Origin: Candidatus Gastranaerophilales bacterium
Lineage (GTDB): Bacteria > Cyanobacteriota > Vampirovibrionia > Gastranaerophilales > Gastranaerophilaceae
Direction: 5' to 3'
Length of the DNA stretch: 50,666 nt
Assembly (NCBI GenBank): GCA_944322545.1
Contig: CALUPF010000046.1
Coordinates: forward strand, 1 to 50,666
This document shows, in pieces, positions 10,024 through 17,554 of this stretch (its first letter is position 1; every line of letters starts with the position of its first letter). The notes below the pieces were generated by a model. It saw only the letters and a list, made by a program, of their open reading frames with translations, made no database searches and was not told where the DNA came from. The position numbers and the translations under genes are program-made.

Positions 10024-11303
10024 TGACAAAGATAGATGTTACAGTACATAAAGCCGAAAAACTAAATGGGGAAATAACAATCCCTTCAGATAAATCTATT
10101 AGCCATAGAAGCTCTATGTTTGCTGCTTTAACTGGTGGTGTGGTTGAGGTACAAAATTATTCTCAAGGTGCTGATTGTACAAGTACTTTAAATATTATAA
10201 AAGAACTAGGCTGTGATGTTGAGATTATAGGCGAAAAGCATGTAAAAATTGATTCAAAAAATGCTTTTAAAAAAGATGTCTATAATTTAGACTGTGGTAA
10301 TTCTGGCACATCAATGAGGCTTTTTTCTGGAATAGTTGCTTCTAGAGATATTGAGTCAACTTTGTTTGGGGATCAAAGCCTTAGCAAAAGACCTATGAAA
10401 AGGGTTATTTTGCCTTTAGAGTTAATGGGTGCAAAAATCAAGCATAATGATTTTAAGGCACCTTTAGTAATTAAGGGACAAGAACTTTTTCCAATTGATT
10501 ATAAAAGTCCAATTGCTTCAGCTCAGGTTAAATCTTGTATTTTGTTAGCAGGTTTAAACACTTATGGCGAGACAAAAGTTACTGAACCGTTTGTATCTCG
10601 CGATCATACAGAAAGAATGTTGAAGTATTTAGGAGCTGATATAGTAACAGAGGGGAATTCTATTAAGATAAAGAAATCAAAACTAGAGCCTAAAAATATT
10701 ACAGTTTGTGGTGACATTTCATCTGCTGCATTCTTTTTAGTTGCTGGCGCAATAACTCCTAATTCGGATATAATTTTAAAAAATGTTGGATTGAATCCAA
10801 CAAGAACTGGAATTATTGATGTAATGAGAAAAATGGATGCTGATATTGAAATATTAGATCAAAAAATTCTTTGTAATGAGGAAGTTGGTGACATTAGAGT
10901 AAAAACTTCTGATTTAAAAGCAACAACAATTGAGGGTGCGATAATTCCAAGGCTTATTGATGAGTTGCCTGTAATTGCAGTTTTTGCTTCACAGGCTGAA
11001 GGTCAAACTGTTGTTAAAGATGCTCAGGATTTGAGAAACAAGGAATCTGATAGAATAAAATGTCTAGTTAATGAATTGCAAAAAATTGGCGTTAATATTC
11101 AAGAAACCCAAGATGGCTTTATAATTGAAGGAAAAAACAAATTAAAAGGCGGTTGTGATGTTGATTGTTACCACGATCACAGGTTAGCAATGAGTCTTTA
11201 TGTTGCAGGTTTGATTTGTGAAAAACCTGTTAAAATTAACGAATTTCAATGGGTAGACATTTCTTTCCCTGAATTTTTAGGATTGATGGAATCTTTAAAA
11301 TAA
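10023..11303 (+). CDS. aroA: 3-phosphoshikimate 1-carboxyvinyltransferase (EPSP synthase)
   Basis: AroA joins shikimate-3-phosphate and PEP to form EPSP, the sixth step of the shikimate pathway. The 426 residues match family length. Motifs in order are 'PSDKSISHRS' (about 21-30), 'NSGTSMRLFSG' (the NAGTxxR loop with Ala replaced by Ser), 'RDHTERML', 'DELPVIAVFA' with the catalytic Asp, 'RNKESDRIK' and 'YHDHRLAMS'. It overlaps the transporter stop by one base. Confidence 0.96.
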   Translation: MTKIDVTVHKAEKLNGEITIPSDKSISHRSSMFAALTGGVVEVQNYSQGADCTSTLNIIKELGCDVEIIGEKHVKIDSKNAFKKDVYNLDCGNSGTSMRLFSGIVASRDIESTLFGDQSLSKRPMKRVILPLELMGAKIKHNDFKAPLVIKGQELFPIDYKSPIASAQVKSCILLAGLNTYGETKVTEPFVSRDHTERMLKYLGADIVTEGNSIKIKKSKLEPKNITVCGDISSAAFFLVAGAITPNSDIILKNVGLNPTRTGIIDVMRKMDADIEILDQKILCNEEVGDIRVKTSDLKATTIEGAIIPRLIDELPVIAVFASQAEGQTVVKDAQDLRNKESDRIKCLVNELQKIGVNIQETQDGFIIEGKNKLKGGCDVDCYHDHRLAMSLYVAGLICEKPVKINEFQWVDISFPEFLGLMESLK

Positions 11304-11306
11304 TTC

Positions 11307-11495
11307 CTATTGTTTATAGTCTGGTCTTCCGCATTTATCAAAATTTTTAATTCTTTCAACCCAGACATATGTCCTATTTTGTTGAAAAGCAAACGGATTT
11401 GATGAGTAGCACTTTTCTTTTGACAATTGTTTGGCTTTTTTGTCTATATAGTCAATTCTTTTTATTATTTTTTTTAGGTTTTGTAATATATCCAT
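11307..11495 (-). CDS. Possible small protein of 62 residues, unrecognised
   Basis: This frame starts at ATG 11495 with AGAAG about seven bases upstream and ends three bases from the aroA stop on the other strand. It is Lys-rich with a helical first half ('ILQNLKKIIKRIDYIDKKAKQL') and an aromatic second half ('TYVWVERIKNF') including two cysteines. The mixed composition looks more like a real protein than a shadow, but there is no family match I can name. Existence is only moderately supported. Confidence 0.45.
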   Translation of the reverse strand: MDILQNLKKIIKRIDYIDKKAKQLSKEKCYSSNPFAFQQNRTYVWVERIKNFDKCGRPDYKQ

Positions 11496-11590
11496 GTACA
11501 ACTTCTTTCAACTATTTTATTCCATAATCTTTCATTAACATCATTACATATTAAAGCCCCTGTTTGATTAGGAAATAGTATAAATGGTGT

Positions 11591-11619
11591 TTATCCTAAA
11601 GGATAATTTTTTGTATAAT
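11591..11619 (+). promoter_or_regulatory. Candidate promoter of the receiver-domain gene (possibly leaderless)
   Basis: A perfect TATAAT (11614-11619) lies 17 bases after a weak TTATCC (11591-11596). The expected transcription start, six to eight bases downstream, falls on the ATG at 11626, which has no Shine-Dalgarno. This would give a leaderless mRNA. Confidence 0.4.
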
Positions 11620-11625
11620 CAAAAT

Positions 11626-12039
11626 ATGAAAAATTTAGTTGAAACAAAAAGAATTTTAATCGTTGAAGATAGTCTTGAATGGCAAAAAGTTCATATAACA
11701 TTGTTGCATGCTTATTCAAGAATTCCTTTGAATATTGAAATTGCGTCCTCTGCAAGGGAAGGCTTGAATTTCATCGAGCGAACAAAAAATAATCCTTATG
11801 ATCTTATTTTGACAGATTTGCAAATGGAAACAGATTTTCATCCAGAGTTTGCTGGTGAATGGTTTATCAAACAGGTAAAGCAAGTAGAAGAGTATAAAAG
11901 TGTTCCAATTGTAATCATTTCTGCTACTTATAATATTGATTTTATTGCATCAAAGCTTGGTGTTGAAAGTCTTTCAAAAAGAAGTCTTATAAATAACTCT
12001 AATAGCTATAATTTGATGCTAGATGAGCAACTTTTATAA
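11626..12039 (+). CDS. Stand-alone response-regulator receiver-domain protein
   Basis: The 137-residue product is a single receiver domain without an output domain. It has the acidic pocket 'RILIVEDS' (about residues 9-16), the phospho-acceptor Asp in 'ILTDLQM', the switch Ser/Thr in 'IISAT' and the conserved Lys in 'SLSKRS'. A longer loop after the phospho-Asp ('ETDFHPEFAGEWF') is unusual. I chose ATG 11626 because the fold begins there; an in-frame ATG at 11584 would add 14 residues. No histidine kinase gene is in the window. It probably acts by protein-protein interaction. Confidence 0.8.
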   Translation: MKNLVETKRILIVEDSLEWQKVHITLLHAYSRIPLNIEIASSAREGLNFIERTKNNPYDLILTDLQMETDFHPEFAGEWFIKQVKQVEEYKSVPIVIISATYNIDFIASKLGVESLSKRSLINNSNSYNLMLDEQLL

Positions 12040-12067
12040 AAATCTAAAGATTTATTAAATAAAAGCT

Positions 12068-12104
12068 TTGAATATTTTATGTTTATTGTAATATAGTATT
12101 ACAA
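12068..12104 (+). promoter_or_regulatory. Candidate promoter with overlapping palindrome upstream of rpmG
   Basis: TTGAAT (12068-12073) and TATAGT (12092-12097) are separated by 18 bases. The -10 box sits inside a perfect inverted repeat, TTGTAATA-TAG-TATTACAA (12086-12104), a possible operator for the rpmG-trnW-secE-nusG-rplK-rplA unit. Confidence 0.5.
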
Positions 12105-12204
12105 CTAAAAAAAAGCAGAAATAGAATGAGGGAAAAGACGCATTCTATAAATTATGCTTGAGAAAAATAATAATTGTAAAACTAGATAAGAAGGTAAAGA
12201 CACA

Positions 12205-12372
12205 ATGGGAATCAAAGGAAAAGTTGATAAAATGGTAGTTCTTGCTTGTGAAGAATGCAAAGAAAGAAACTACACAACTACAAAAAACAAAAAAACTCAA
12301 AAAGAAAGAATGGAACTTAATAAATATTGCCCTAGATGCAAGAAAAAAACTCTTCATAAAGAAACAAAATAA
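12205..12372 (+). CDS. rpmG: 50S ribosomal protein L33
   Basis: The 55-residue L33 starts at ATG 12205, with an AAGGT-like Shine-Dalgarno upstream. It carries the two CxxC pairs of the zinc-binding form: 'CEEC' at about residues 15-18 and 'CPRC' near 42-45, with the typical 'RNYTTTKN' between them. It is the first gene of the rpmG - tRNA-Trp - secE - nusG - rplK - rplA run, a common bacterial order. Confidence 0.95.
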   Translation: MGIKGKVDKMVVLACEECKERNYTTTKNKKTQKERMELNKYCPRCKKKTLHKETK

Positions 12373-12403
12373 CTTTACTAATTGAAAATTTAATATTTAA
12401 AGA

Positions 12404-12476
12404 GCGTCCTTAGTTCAGTTGGTAGAACGTCGGTCTCCAAAACCGGATGTCGAGGGTTCGAGTCCTTCAGGGCGCG
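12404..12476 (+). tRNA. tRNA-Trp (anticodon CCA)
   Basis: The acceptor stem pairs GCGTCCT (12404-12410) with AGGGCGC (12469-12475), followed by discriminator G. The anticodon stem pairs 12430-12434 with 12442-12446 (one U-G pair), leaving a seven-base loop with CCA at 12437-12439. The T-loop GGGTTCGAGTCC is standard. The 3' CCA tail is not encoded. It lies between rpmG and secE, as in many bacteria. Confidence 0.97.
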
Positions 12477-12500
12477 ATTTAAATAAATACAGAGGAAAAT

Positions 12501-12722
12501 ATGGCTAACCAGATAAAAGAAAAAACAGATATAAAAGAAGCCTTAATGGCTTATTTCAAATCAGTAAAGTTGGAATGGGGAAAGATTACTTGGCCACCAA
12601 AACAGCAAATTCTTGTAGAAACAATATATGTTGTTATTATTACTGCTGTTTTCACAATTGCAGTGTTGGCTATGGATACAATATTCAGTGCAATTTTTAA
12701 AGCATTGGGTTTGACTAACTAA
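12501..12722 (+). CDS. secE: Preprotein translocase subunit SecE
   Basis: SecE stabilises SecY in the inner-membrane Sec channel. The 73-residue single-span form has the amphipathic motif 'SVKLEWGKITWPPKQQ' (about residues 21-36) followed by one membrane helix (about 40-62). AGAGGA precedes the ATG. It lies just upstream of nusG in the standard order. Confidence 0.95.
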   Translation: MANQIKEKTDIKEALMAYFKSVKLEWGKITWPPKQQILVETIYVVIITAVFTIAVLAMDTIFSAIFKALGLTN

Positions 12723-12754
12723 TCAAGTTTAATAAATTAACAGGAATTGATACA

Positions 12755-13423
12755 ATGACAGAAGAAATGAACGAAGATCAAAAGAACGAACAATTTGCTG
12801 AAAATGATATAAAAGTTTTTGAAGATGAAAAACATCAAATTATCGATGAAAAAGAAGCAAAGTTAAAGTCTGATTTGCAAGCTTCTCATAGCAAAGAACC
12901 ACAAAAGAAATGGTATATCGTTCACACATATTCAGGTTACGAAAATAAAGTTAAAGTAAACCTAGAAAAACGTATTGAATATATGAACATGGGCGATAAA
13001 ATTTTCCGTGTTGAAGTTCCTCAAAAAACAATAACAAAAGTTAAAGATGGAAAAAAACAAGACAGAGAAGAAAAAATCTTCCCTGGTTATGTTTTAGTTG
13101 AAATGATAATGGATGATGACAGTTGGTATGTTGTAAGACACACAGCTGGTGTTACAAAATTTGTTGGCACATCTAAGAAACCAATTCCAGCAAAAGATTC
13201 TGAAATCAAGAAAATTATTCACAGAGTTCAAACTCAGACTACGAAAATTGAACTTGACGTTAAAGTTGGTGATAAGGTTAGAATCATTTCTGGTCCGTTT
13301 GCAGACTTCATTGGAGATATTACAGAAGTTTATCCTGATAAGTCTAAACTTAGAGCTATGGTTTCAATCTTTGGACGTGAAACACCTGTAGAACTTGAAT
13401 ACAAACAAATTCAAAAAGTATAA
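12755..13423 (+). CDS. nusG: Transcription termination/antitermination protein NusG
   Basis: NusG binds RNA polymerase and couples it to Rho or the ribosome. The 222-residue protein has an acidic, Lys/Glu-rich extension (about 1-48), then the NGN domain ('KKWYIVHTYSGYENKV', 'IFPGYVLVEM') and a C-terminal KOW domain ('VGDKVRIISGPFADFIG'). The extension is longer than in E. coli NusG. Its partner S10 is not in the window. It follows secE by 32 bases. Confidence 0.96.
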   Translation: MTEEMNEDQKNEQFAENDIKVFEDEKHQIIDEKEAKLKSDLQASHSKEPQKKWYIVHTYSGYENKVKVNLEKRIEYMNMGDKIFRVEVPQKTITKVKDGKKQDREEKIFPGYVLVEMIMDDDSWYVVRHTAGVTKFVGTSKKPIPAKDSEIKKIIHRVQTQTTKIELDVKVGDKVRIISGPFADFIGDITEVYPDKSKLRAMVSIFGRETPVELEYKQIQKV

Positions 13424-13439
13424 TAATATGAACAGTTAA

Positions 13440-13468
13440 GTGGAAGGGGCTGGGCCCCGCTATACCAC
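13440..13468 (+). promoter_or_regulatory. L1-type RNA element in front of rplK
   Basis: GTGG (13440-13443) pairs with CCAC (13465-13468), enclosing an inner stem GGGGC (13446-13450)/GCCCC (13454-13458). The asymmetric internal loop (AA on one side, GCTATA on the other) resembles ribosomal protein L1 binding sites in L11-operon leaders, which mimic the 23S rRNA site. The rplK Shine-Dalgarno AAAGGAG starts just after it. Confidence 0.7.
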
Positions 13469-13482
13469 GAAAGGAGAACAAA

Positions 13483-13908
13483 ATGGCAAAGAAAATCGTT
13501 GGAAAAATTAAGCTTCAAATTGAAGCAGGCAAAGCAAATCCATCACCACCGGTTGGTCCTGCTTTAGGTCAACATGGTGTTAACATCATGGATTTTTGTA
13601 AGCAATTCAACGCTAAAACTCAAGATCAAGCAGGTTATATTATTCCTGTTGTGATTGATGTATATGAAGATAGAAGCTTTTCTTTCATCATCAAAAGCCC
13701 TCCAGCTGCTGTATTGATTAAAAAAGCTATTAATCTTCCAAAAGGTTCTGCTGTACCTAACAAAAACAAAGTTGGTAAAATTACAGTTGCACAATTAGAA
13801 GAAATTGCAAAAATCAAAATGAATGACTTGAATGCAACTACAATTGAAGCAGCAGTAAAAATGCTCAAAGGTTCAGCTAGAGCTATGGGTGTTACAGTAG
13901 AAGAATAA
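13483..13908 (+). CDS. rplK: 50S ribosomal protein L11
   Basis: L11 forms the GTPase-associated centre with 23S rRNA. The 141 residues equal the family length. The N-terminal domain has '[26 protein letters not shown]' positions typical of L11 (Pro-rich loop near residues 20-25), and the C-terminal RNA-binding domain has '[21 protein letters not shown]' positions near 115-136. AAAGGAG precedes the ATG. Confidence 0.97.
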   Translation: MAKKIVGKIKLQIEAGKANPSPPVGPALGQHGVNIMDFCKQFNAKTQDQAGYIIPVVIDVYEDRSFSFIIKSPPAAVLIKKAINLPKGSAVPNKNKVGKITVAQLEEIAKIKMNDLNATTIEAAVKMLKGSARAMGVTVEE

Positions 13909-13911
13909 TAA

Positions 13912-13975
13912 GTGGAAGGAGATGCCGTAAGGAACTGCCTTTAAGTTCGTAACGGATGAGCTCCGATATCACCAC
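13912..13975 (+). promoter_or_regulatory. Second L1-type RNA element, between rplK and rplA
   Basis: GTGG (13912-13915) pairs with CCAC (13972-13975). Inside, GGAG (13918-13921) pairs with CTCC (13961-13964), again with AA on the left and GATATCA on the right. The outer elements match the copy before rplK; here the inner loop is longer and includes a further CCGT/ACGG stem (13925-13928 / 13952-13955). AAAGGAAAT and the rplA start follow. Confidence 0.7.
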
Positions 13976-13989
13976 AGAAAGGAAATAAA

Positions 13990-14712
13990 ATGAGTAAATT
14001 AACTAAAAGACAACAAAAAGCAGCAGAAATGCTTGAAGGATTTGTACAACCTTCTTCAGCTGCTGATGCAATTAAAAAGTTACAGGAAATATCTGAAGCT
14101 ACAGTTAAATTTGATGAAACAGTTGAATGTCACATGCGTCTTGGTATTGACGTAAAAAGAGCAGATCAACAAATTCGTTCAACAGTAGTTTTACCTGCTG
14201 GTTTGGGTAAAGAAGTTAGAGTTTGCGTAATCGCAAAAGGAACAAAAGTTGATGAAGCTAAAGCAGCTGGTGCTGAAGAAGCTGGTGCTGAAGAAATCAT
14301 CGATAAAATTTCTGGCGGTTGGTTCGAATTCGATACTTTGATTGCTACTCCAGATTGTATGGGTATGTTAGGTAAACTCGGTAGAGTTTTAGGTCCTAAA
14401 GGTTTAATGCCTAACCCCAAAACTGGTACAGTTACTCTAGATGTTGCTAAAGCAGTTAAAGATGCTAAAGCTGGTAAAGTTGAATTCAGAGCTGACAAAC
14501 AAGGTATGATTCACGTTCCTATCGGTAAAATTAAATTCTCTTTCGAAGATTTAATGAAAAACTATGCAACTCTTGCTGATGCTGTATTGAGAGCAAAACC
14601 TTCAGTTGCAAAAGGAACTTACCTAAAATCAGCATACTTAACAACTACTATGGGACCAAGTATTAAACTTGATTCTAAAAACGTAGCTGCTGAAGTTAAA
14701 GAATATGTATAA
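13990..14712 (+). CDS. rplA: 50S ribosomal protein L1
   Basis: L1 binds the mobile 23S stalk and assists E-site tRNA release; it is the known autorepressor of L11 operons. The 240 residues fit. Motifs include 'VECHMRLGIDVKRADQQIR' positions near 40-58, 'VLGPKGLMPNPKTGTV' positions near 135-150 (the L1 signature), and 'KAGKVEFRADKQGMIHVPIGK' positions near 160-178. It is followed by a terminator, so rplJ-rplL-rpoBC are not contiguous here. Confidence 0.97.
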   Translation: MSKLTKRQQKAAEMLEGFVQPSSAADAIKKLQEISEATVKFDETVECHMRLGIDVKRADQQIRSTVVLPAGLGKEVRVCVIAKGTKVDEAKAAGAEEAGAEEIIDKISGGWFEFDTLIATPDCMGMLGKLGRVLGPKGLMPNPKTGTVTLDVAKAVKDAKAGKVEFRADKQGMIHVPIGKIKFSFEDLMKNYATLADAVLRAKPSVAKGTYLKSAYLTTTMGPSIKLDSKNVAAEVKEYV

Positions 14713-14741
14713 CATATAATTGTTATAATTCTAATATTTTT

Positions 14742-14768
14742 AAACCCTCTAATTTTGTTAGAGGGTTT
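14742..14768 (+). terminator. Intrinsic terminator after rplA
   Basis: Arms 14742-14752 and 14758-14768 form an 11-bp stem (AACCCTCTAA / TTAGAGGGTT core) around TTTTG, with the T-run continuing to about 14771. Confidence 0.9.
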
Positions 14769-14848
14769 TTTATATCTAAACTAGTATCAATTTTTATTTA
14801 TAAAATGTTTTTAAATATTTAAGGTAGTTTTATTAGGTAATTGTGTTC

Positions 14849-16864
14849 ATGGAAAAATTTGATATCACTTTTAGCCATATTGGTAAATATAATGACAATT
14901 GTGTAAAAAAACATAATAAAAAAGTGGATGTACCAATTGCTAAAGGCTTACAAAGTGATGAATTTATTTTAAGTTCTCACAAATCATCAAATGATGCTGA
15001 TAAAAACGGCAAAACGAAAAATACTTTAAAAATTTTAAGTGCAACAACTTTAAGTGTGGCAGCTGGTCTTTTGGTTTATAAATTTGCAAAAGGTAAAAAT
15101 TTATCAGAATTGTTCAATAAAACTGCTAGTTCTGCTTCTACACAAGCAAAAGCATCTACTGCACAAGTTGTTGATGTAGTTTCACCAAAAACCGCAGATG
15201 TTGCAGAACAAGTTGTTAATGTCGTTTCACCCAAAAAACTAGATGTTGCTGAGCAAGTTGTTAATGTTACGCCTCCTAAAATAACAGCACTTACTGAACA
15301 AGCTACTAAAGTCAATCCAACACAATCTAAACATATTGTTGATTCTATTTCTGACATTGAAATTGCCAAAATTAGAAAAGGTGTAACAGGAAAAATCAGA
15401 ACAGAATCAGAGCTTACTAACAAAGATATTGTTAAACTTGTTGATTCTCAACTTTTAAATACAAAACCGGAAGAAATAAAAAATCTAATTTCATCTTTTC
15501 CTCAAGAAGATCAGATTGTTGTTAAAAAATTGTTAAATGAGCTTACACAATTTGGCAATATGGAGTCTATGGATGATATAGCGAAAGCTTTAGAATCAAC
15601 AGTTGGAAATTCTCAAGCAATATTTTGTCAAAATAAAAATACTTTATCAGATGTTATGCATTATTTATGTTCTTCAAAAAATTCTTTTGGAGCAAAAAAT
15701 GCTGCGACAACAAGTTTTACTTTTAATATCGAAAATTCAACTGTTTTGTTAGATGAAATTTTACTAAAAGAATTAGAGTCTAATAAAACTTTATTAGATA
15801 AATTAAAAACTAATATTGAGAACATAAAAATTATTACTCCTGAATCTTGGATTACAGGAATTAATCCATTTAATCAAACAAAAGATATGAAACAAATTGT
15901 TGAAAGTGCACTTATCAGATATAAAGCAATTAAATCATCAAATCCAAGCATTTCTGACTCGAACGCGATTACTGATGCATTGAGACTGCCTTTATTTGAA
16001 CGTTTGAATAAGCTTGGTATTGACACAAGTAAAGTTAATTTTATTCAAAAGACTGACTCATTAATAGATATCGATTCTAAGTATTTTGCTGAATTAATTT
16101 CTAGACAATTAAATCATCCAACTATGAATGAACAACAATTAGAAAAAATACTTAATAAATTTCATAAAGATTATCATCCTTATATTAGAGAAATGTTAGC
16201 TCATAGTCTTGAGCTAAATAGTCCTAAGTCGATGTCTATTGATTTAAAAAATATTCATAAAAAGATTTTGCAAGCAAATGGCGGAACTGATAAAGGTATT
16301 TATTACGTTATTCCAGAATCTCCCAAAAGCTATTCTTTAGTTTCTATGCAATATCAGCTTACAAATGATATTCCTTCTTCTAAGATATTATCAAAATATC
16401 AGGCAATTCATGAGTTACCAAAAGATGCACAAAAACTAATCATTTTGGATGATGTTGCGGCTTCTGGTGAGAGTCTTATTTATAATGTCGAACAACTTGA
16501 TGGTTGCAAATTAAAAGACCAATTAAAAGAAATAATTGCTTTGCCTATAATAAGTACTGAAAAAGCGGCAGCAAAATTTAACGAAAAAGCTGTTGCAAAT
16601 ATGTCAGGTCGTGATATAGAATCTTTTATGGGTTCTAACTGGTATAAAAGTTTAAGTGAAGATGATCAGGCAATTTTAGAAAAAATAATGTATGGTTCTG
16701 GTTATAACCAAAGTGGATGTTGTATTACATTCCCATATATGGCCCCTGATAATAATATTACATTTTTTGCTTCTGAATTTGCAAAAATGTTTACACTAAA
16801 TGGACAGGGTGTAAAAAATGGTGATTATGCTCATCTAGTCGAAAAAAATCTTAGATCTGCTTAA
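14849..16864 (+). CDS. Membrane-anchored protein with phosphoribosyltransferase-like C-terminal domain
   Basis: This 671-residue protein has a polar N-terminus (1-59), one membrane helix (about 61-80), a 3 x 15-residue repeat (about 107-151), a long helical middle, and a C-terminal domain. At residues 530-542 the segment 'LIILDDVAASGES' fits the PRPP-binding signature of phosphoribosyltransferases at all positions but one (Ala537 for an aliphatic residue). About 90 residues later 'GSGYNQSGCCITFPYMAPDN' resembles the end of PRTase-CE-type domains known from conflict and signalling proteins; that similarity is from memory. GTG 14843 is an alternative start. It is probably co-transcribed with the next gene (9-base gap). 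Substrate unknown. Confidence 0.65.
   Translation: MEKFDITFSHIGKYNDNCVKKHNKKVDVPIAKGLQSDEFILSSHKSSNDADKNGKTKNTLKILSATTLSVAAGLLVYKFAKGKNLSELFNKTASSASTQAKASTAQVVDVVSPKTADVAEQVVNVVSPKKLDVAEQVVNVTPPKITALTEQATKVNPTQSKHIVDSISDIEIAKIRKGVTGKIRTESELTNKDIVKLVDSQLLNTKPEEIKNLISSFPQEDQIVVKKLLNELTQFGNMESMDDIAKALESTVGNSQAIFCQNKNTLSDVMHYLCSSKNSFGAKNAATTSFTFNIENSTVLLDEILLKELESNKTLLDKLKTNIENIKIITPESWITGINPFNQTKDMKQIVESALIRYKAIKSSNPSISDSNAITDALRLPLFERLNKLGIDTSKVNFIQKTDSLIDIDSKYFAELISRQLNHPTMNEQQLEKILNKFHKDYHPYIREMLAHSLELNSPKSMSIDLKNIHKKILQANGGTDKGIYYVIPESPKSYSLVSMQYQLTNDIPSSKILSKYQAIHELPKDAQKLIILDDVAASGESLIYNVEQLDGCKLKDQLKEIIALPIISTEKAAAKFNEKAVANMSGRDIESFMGSNWYKSLSEDDQAILEKIMYGSGYNQSGCCITFPYMAPDNNITFFASEFAKMFTLNGQGVKNGDYAHLVEKNLRSA
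15167..15301 (+). repeat. Three tandem 45-bp repeats inside a coding region
   Basis: Three in-frame 45-bp units encode VVDVVSPKTADVAEQ, VVNVVSPKKLDVAEQ and the diverged VVNVTPPKITALTEQ. They form a linker just after the membrane helix. Such repeats can change copy number between strains. Confidence 0.85.
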
Positions 16865-16873
16865 GGTGATGAA

Positions 16874-17542
16874 ATGACTGTTATAAAATTTAATCCGAAA
16901 ATAAATAGAAATATGATATTGAATAAATACAAACGATCTAGTATAATACCAAGCAATAATAGTACTAGACCGAAGGTTATAAAAATGCAAAATATTATTT
17001 TACCAAATGAAGTACAAGATATGATTAAAGATTTTTTTGCTGCTAAATCTCCATTAGAGTTAATGAAATCTTTAAGAGATAGAATTAAGCAAGTTAAGGG
17101 TTTTGAAAAAATCAGTTTAACATCATATAAATTTGGTGATTTTAAAATAGATTCATTATTAACATCAGTTGCTGACAATATTTTAGAAAATACAAAAATT
17201 GCTAAAACTCTAGATTTAAAAACGGCTCCTGAGCTTGTTAAACATGTTAAAAATAATTTTGGTGAGTCATTGCTTATTTCAAAGATAGATGGATTAAAAA
17301 ATGCAAATCTCATTAATGCTTCTGAATTAGAATCTTTATCGAATAATGCAAAAAAAATAATTAAAGAAGACATGGAAAAATTAAAAAATAACGGCTTTAT
17401 ATTACCTGATATAAGATTTAAAAACAATATTCTTGTTGATAAAAATACAGGAGATGCAATGTTGATTAATTTTGCATCTTTAAGAAAGCCTAATAATGCC
17501 AATGAAATTAATGACTTTTTAATTGCATTAAATAAATTATAG
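16874..17542 (+). CDS. Small protein resembling a degenerate protein-kinase C-lobe
   Basis: The 222-residue product starts at ATG 16874 after GGTGA. Its C-terminal half follows the order of a protein-kinase C-lobe: a hinge-like 'LLISKIDG' (133-140), a helix, then 'LPDIRFKNNILVDKNTG' (178-193) and 'MLINFASL' (196-203). This mirrors HxDxxxxN...DFG, with catalytic Asp179 and Asn184 present, but His/Arg replaced by Leu-Pro and the Mg-binding Asp of DFG replaced by Asn199. No glycine loop or N-lobe Lys is evident and the protein ends 19 residues later, so it is a pseudokinase or a chance resemblance. The opposite strand frame (16861-17502) is a shadow. It follows the PRTase-like gene by nine bases. 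Confidence 0.55.
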   Translation: MTVIKFNPKINRNMILNKYKRSSIIPSNNSTRPKVIKMQNIILPNEVQDMIKDFFAAKSPLELMKSLRDRIKQVKGFEKISLTSYKFGDFKIDSLLTSVADNILENTKIAKTLDLKTAPELVKHVKNNFGESLLISKIDGLKNANLINASELESLSNNAKKIIKEDMEKLKNNGFILPDIRFKNNILVDKNTGDAMLINFASLRKPNNANEINDFLIALNKL

Positions 17543-17554
17543 AATTAAGCTTAC

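Noticed and set aside
13149..13391. 80-codon frame inside nusG
   Set aside because: Overlaps the NGN-KOW coding sequence in another frame with no start signal.
16861..17502. 213-codon minus-strand open frame opposite the kinase-like gene
   Set aside because: Low-complexity Phe/Leu/Ile/Ser composition; the plus-strand frame has a Shine-Dalgarno, follows the preceding gene at nine bases and shows kinase-like motif order.
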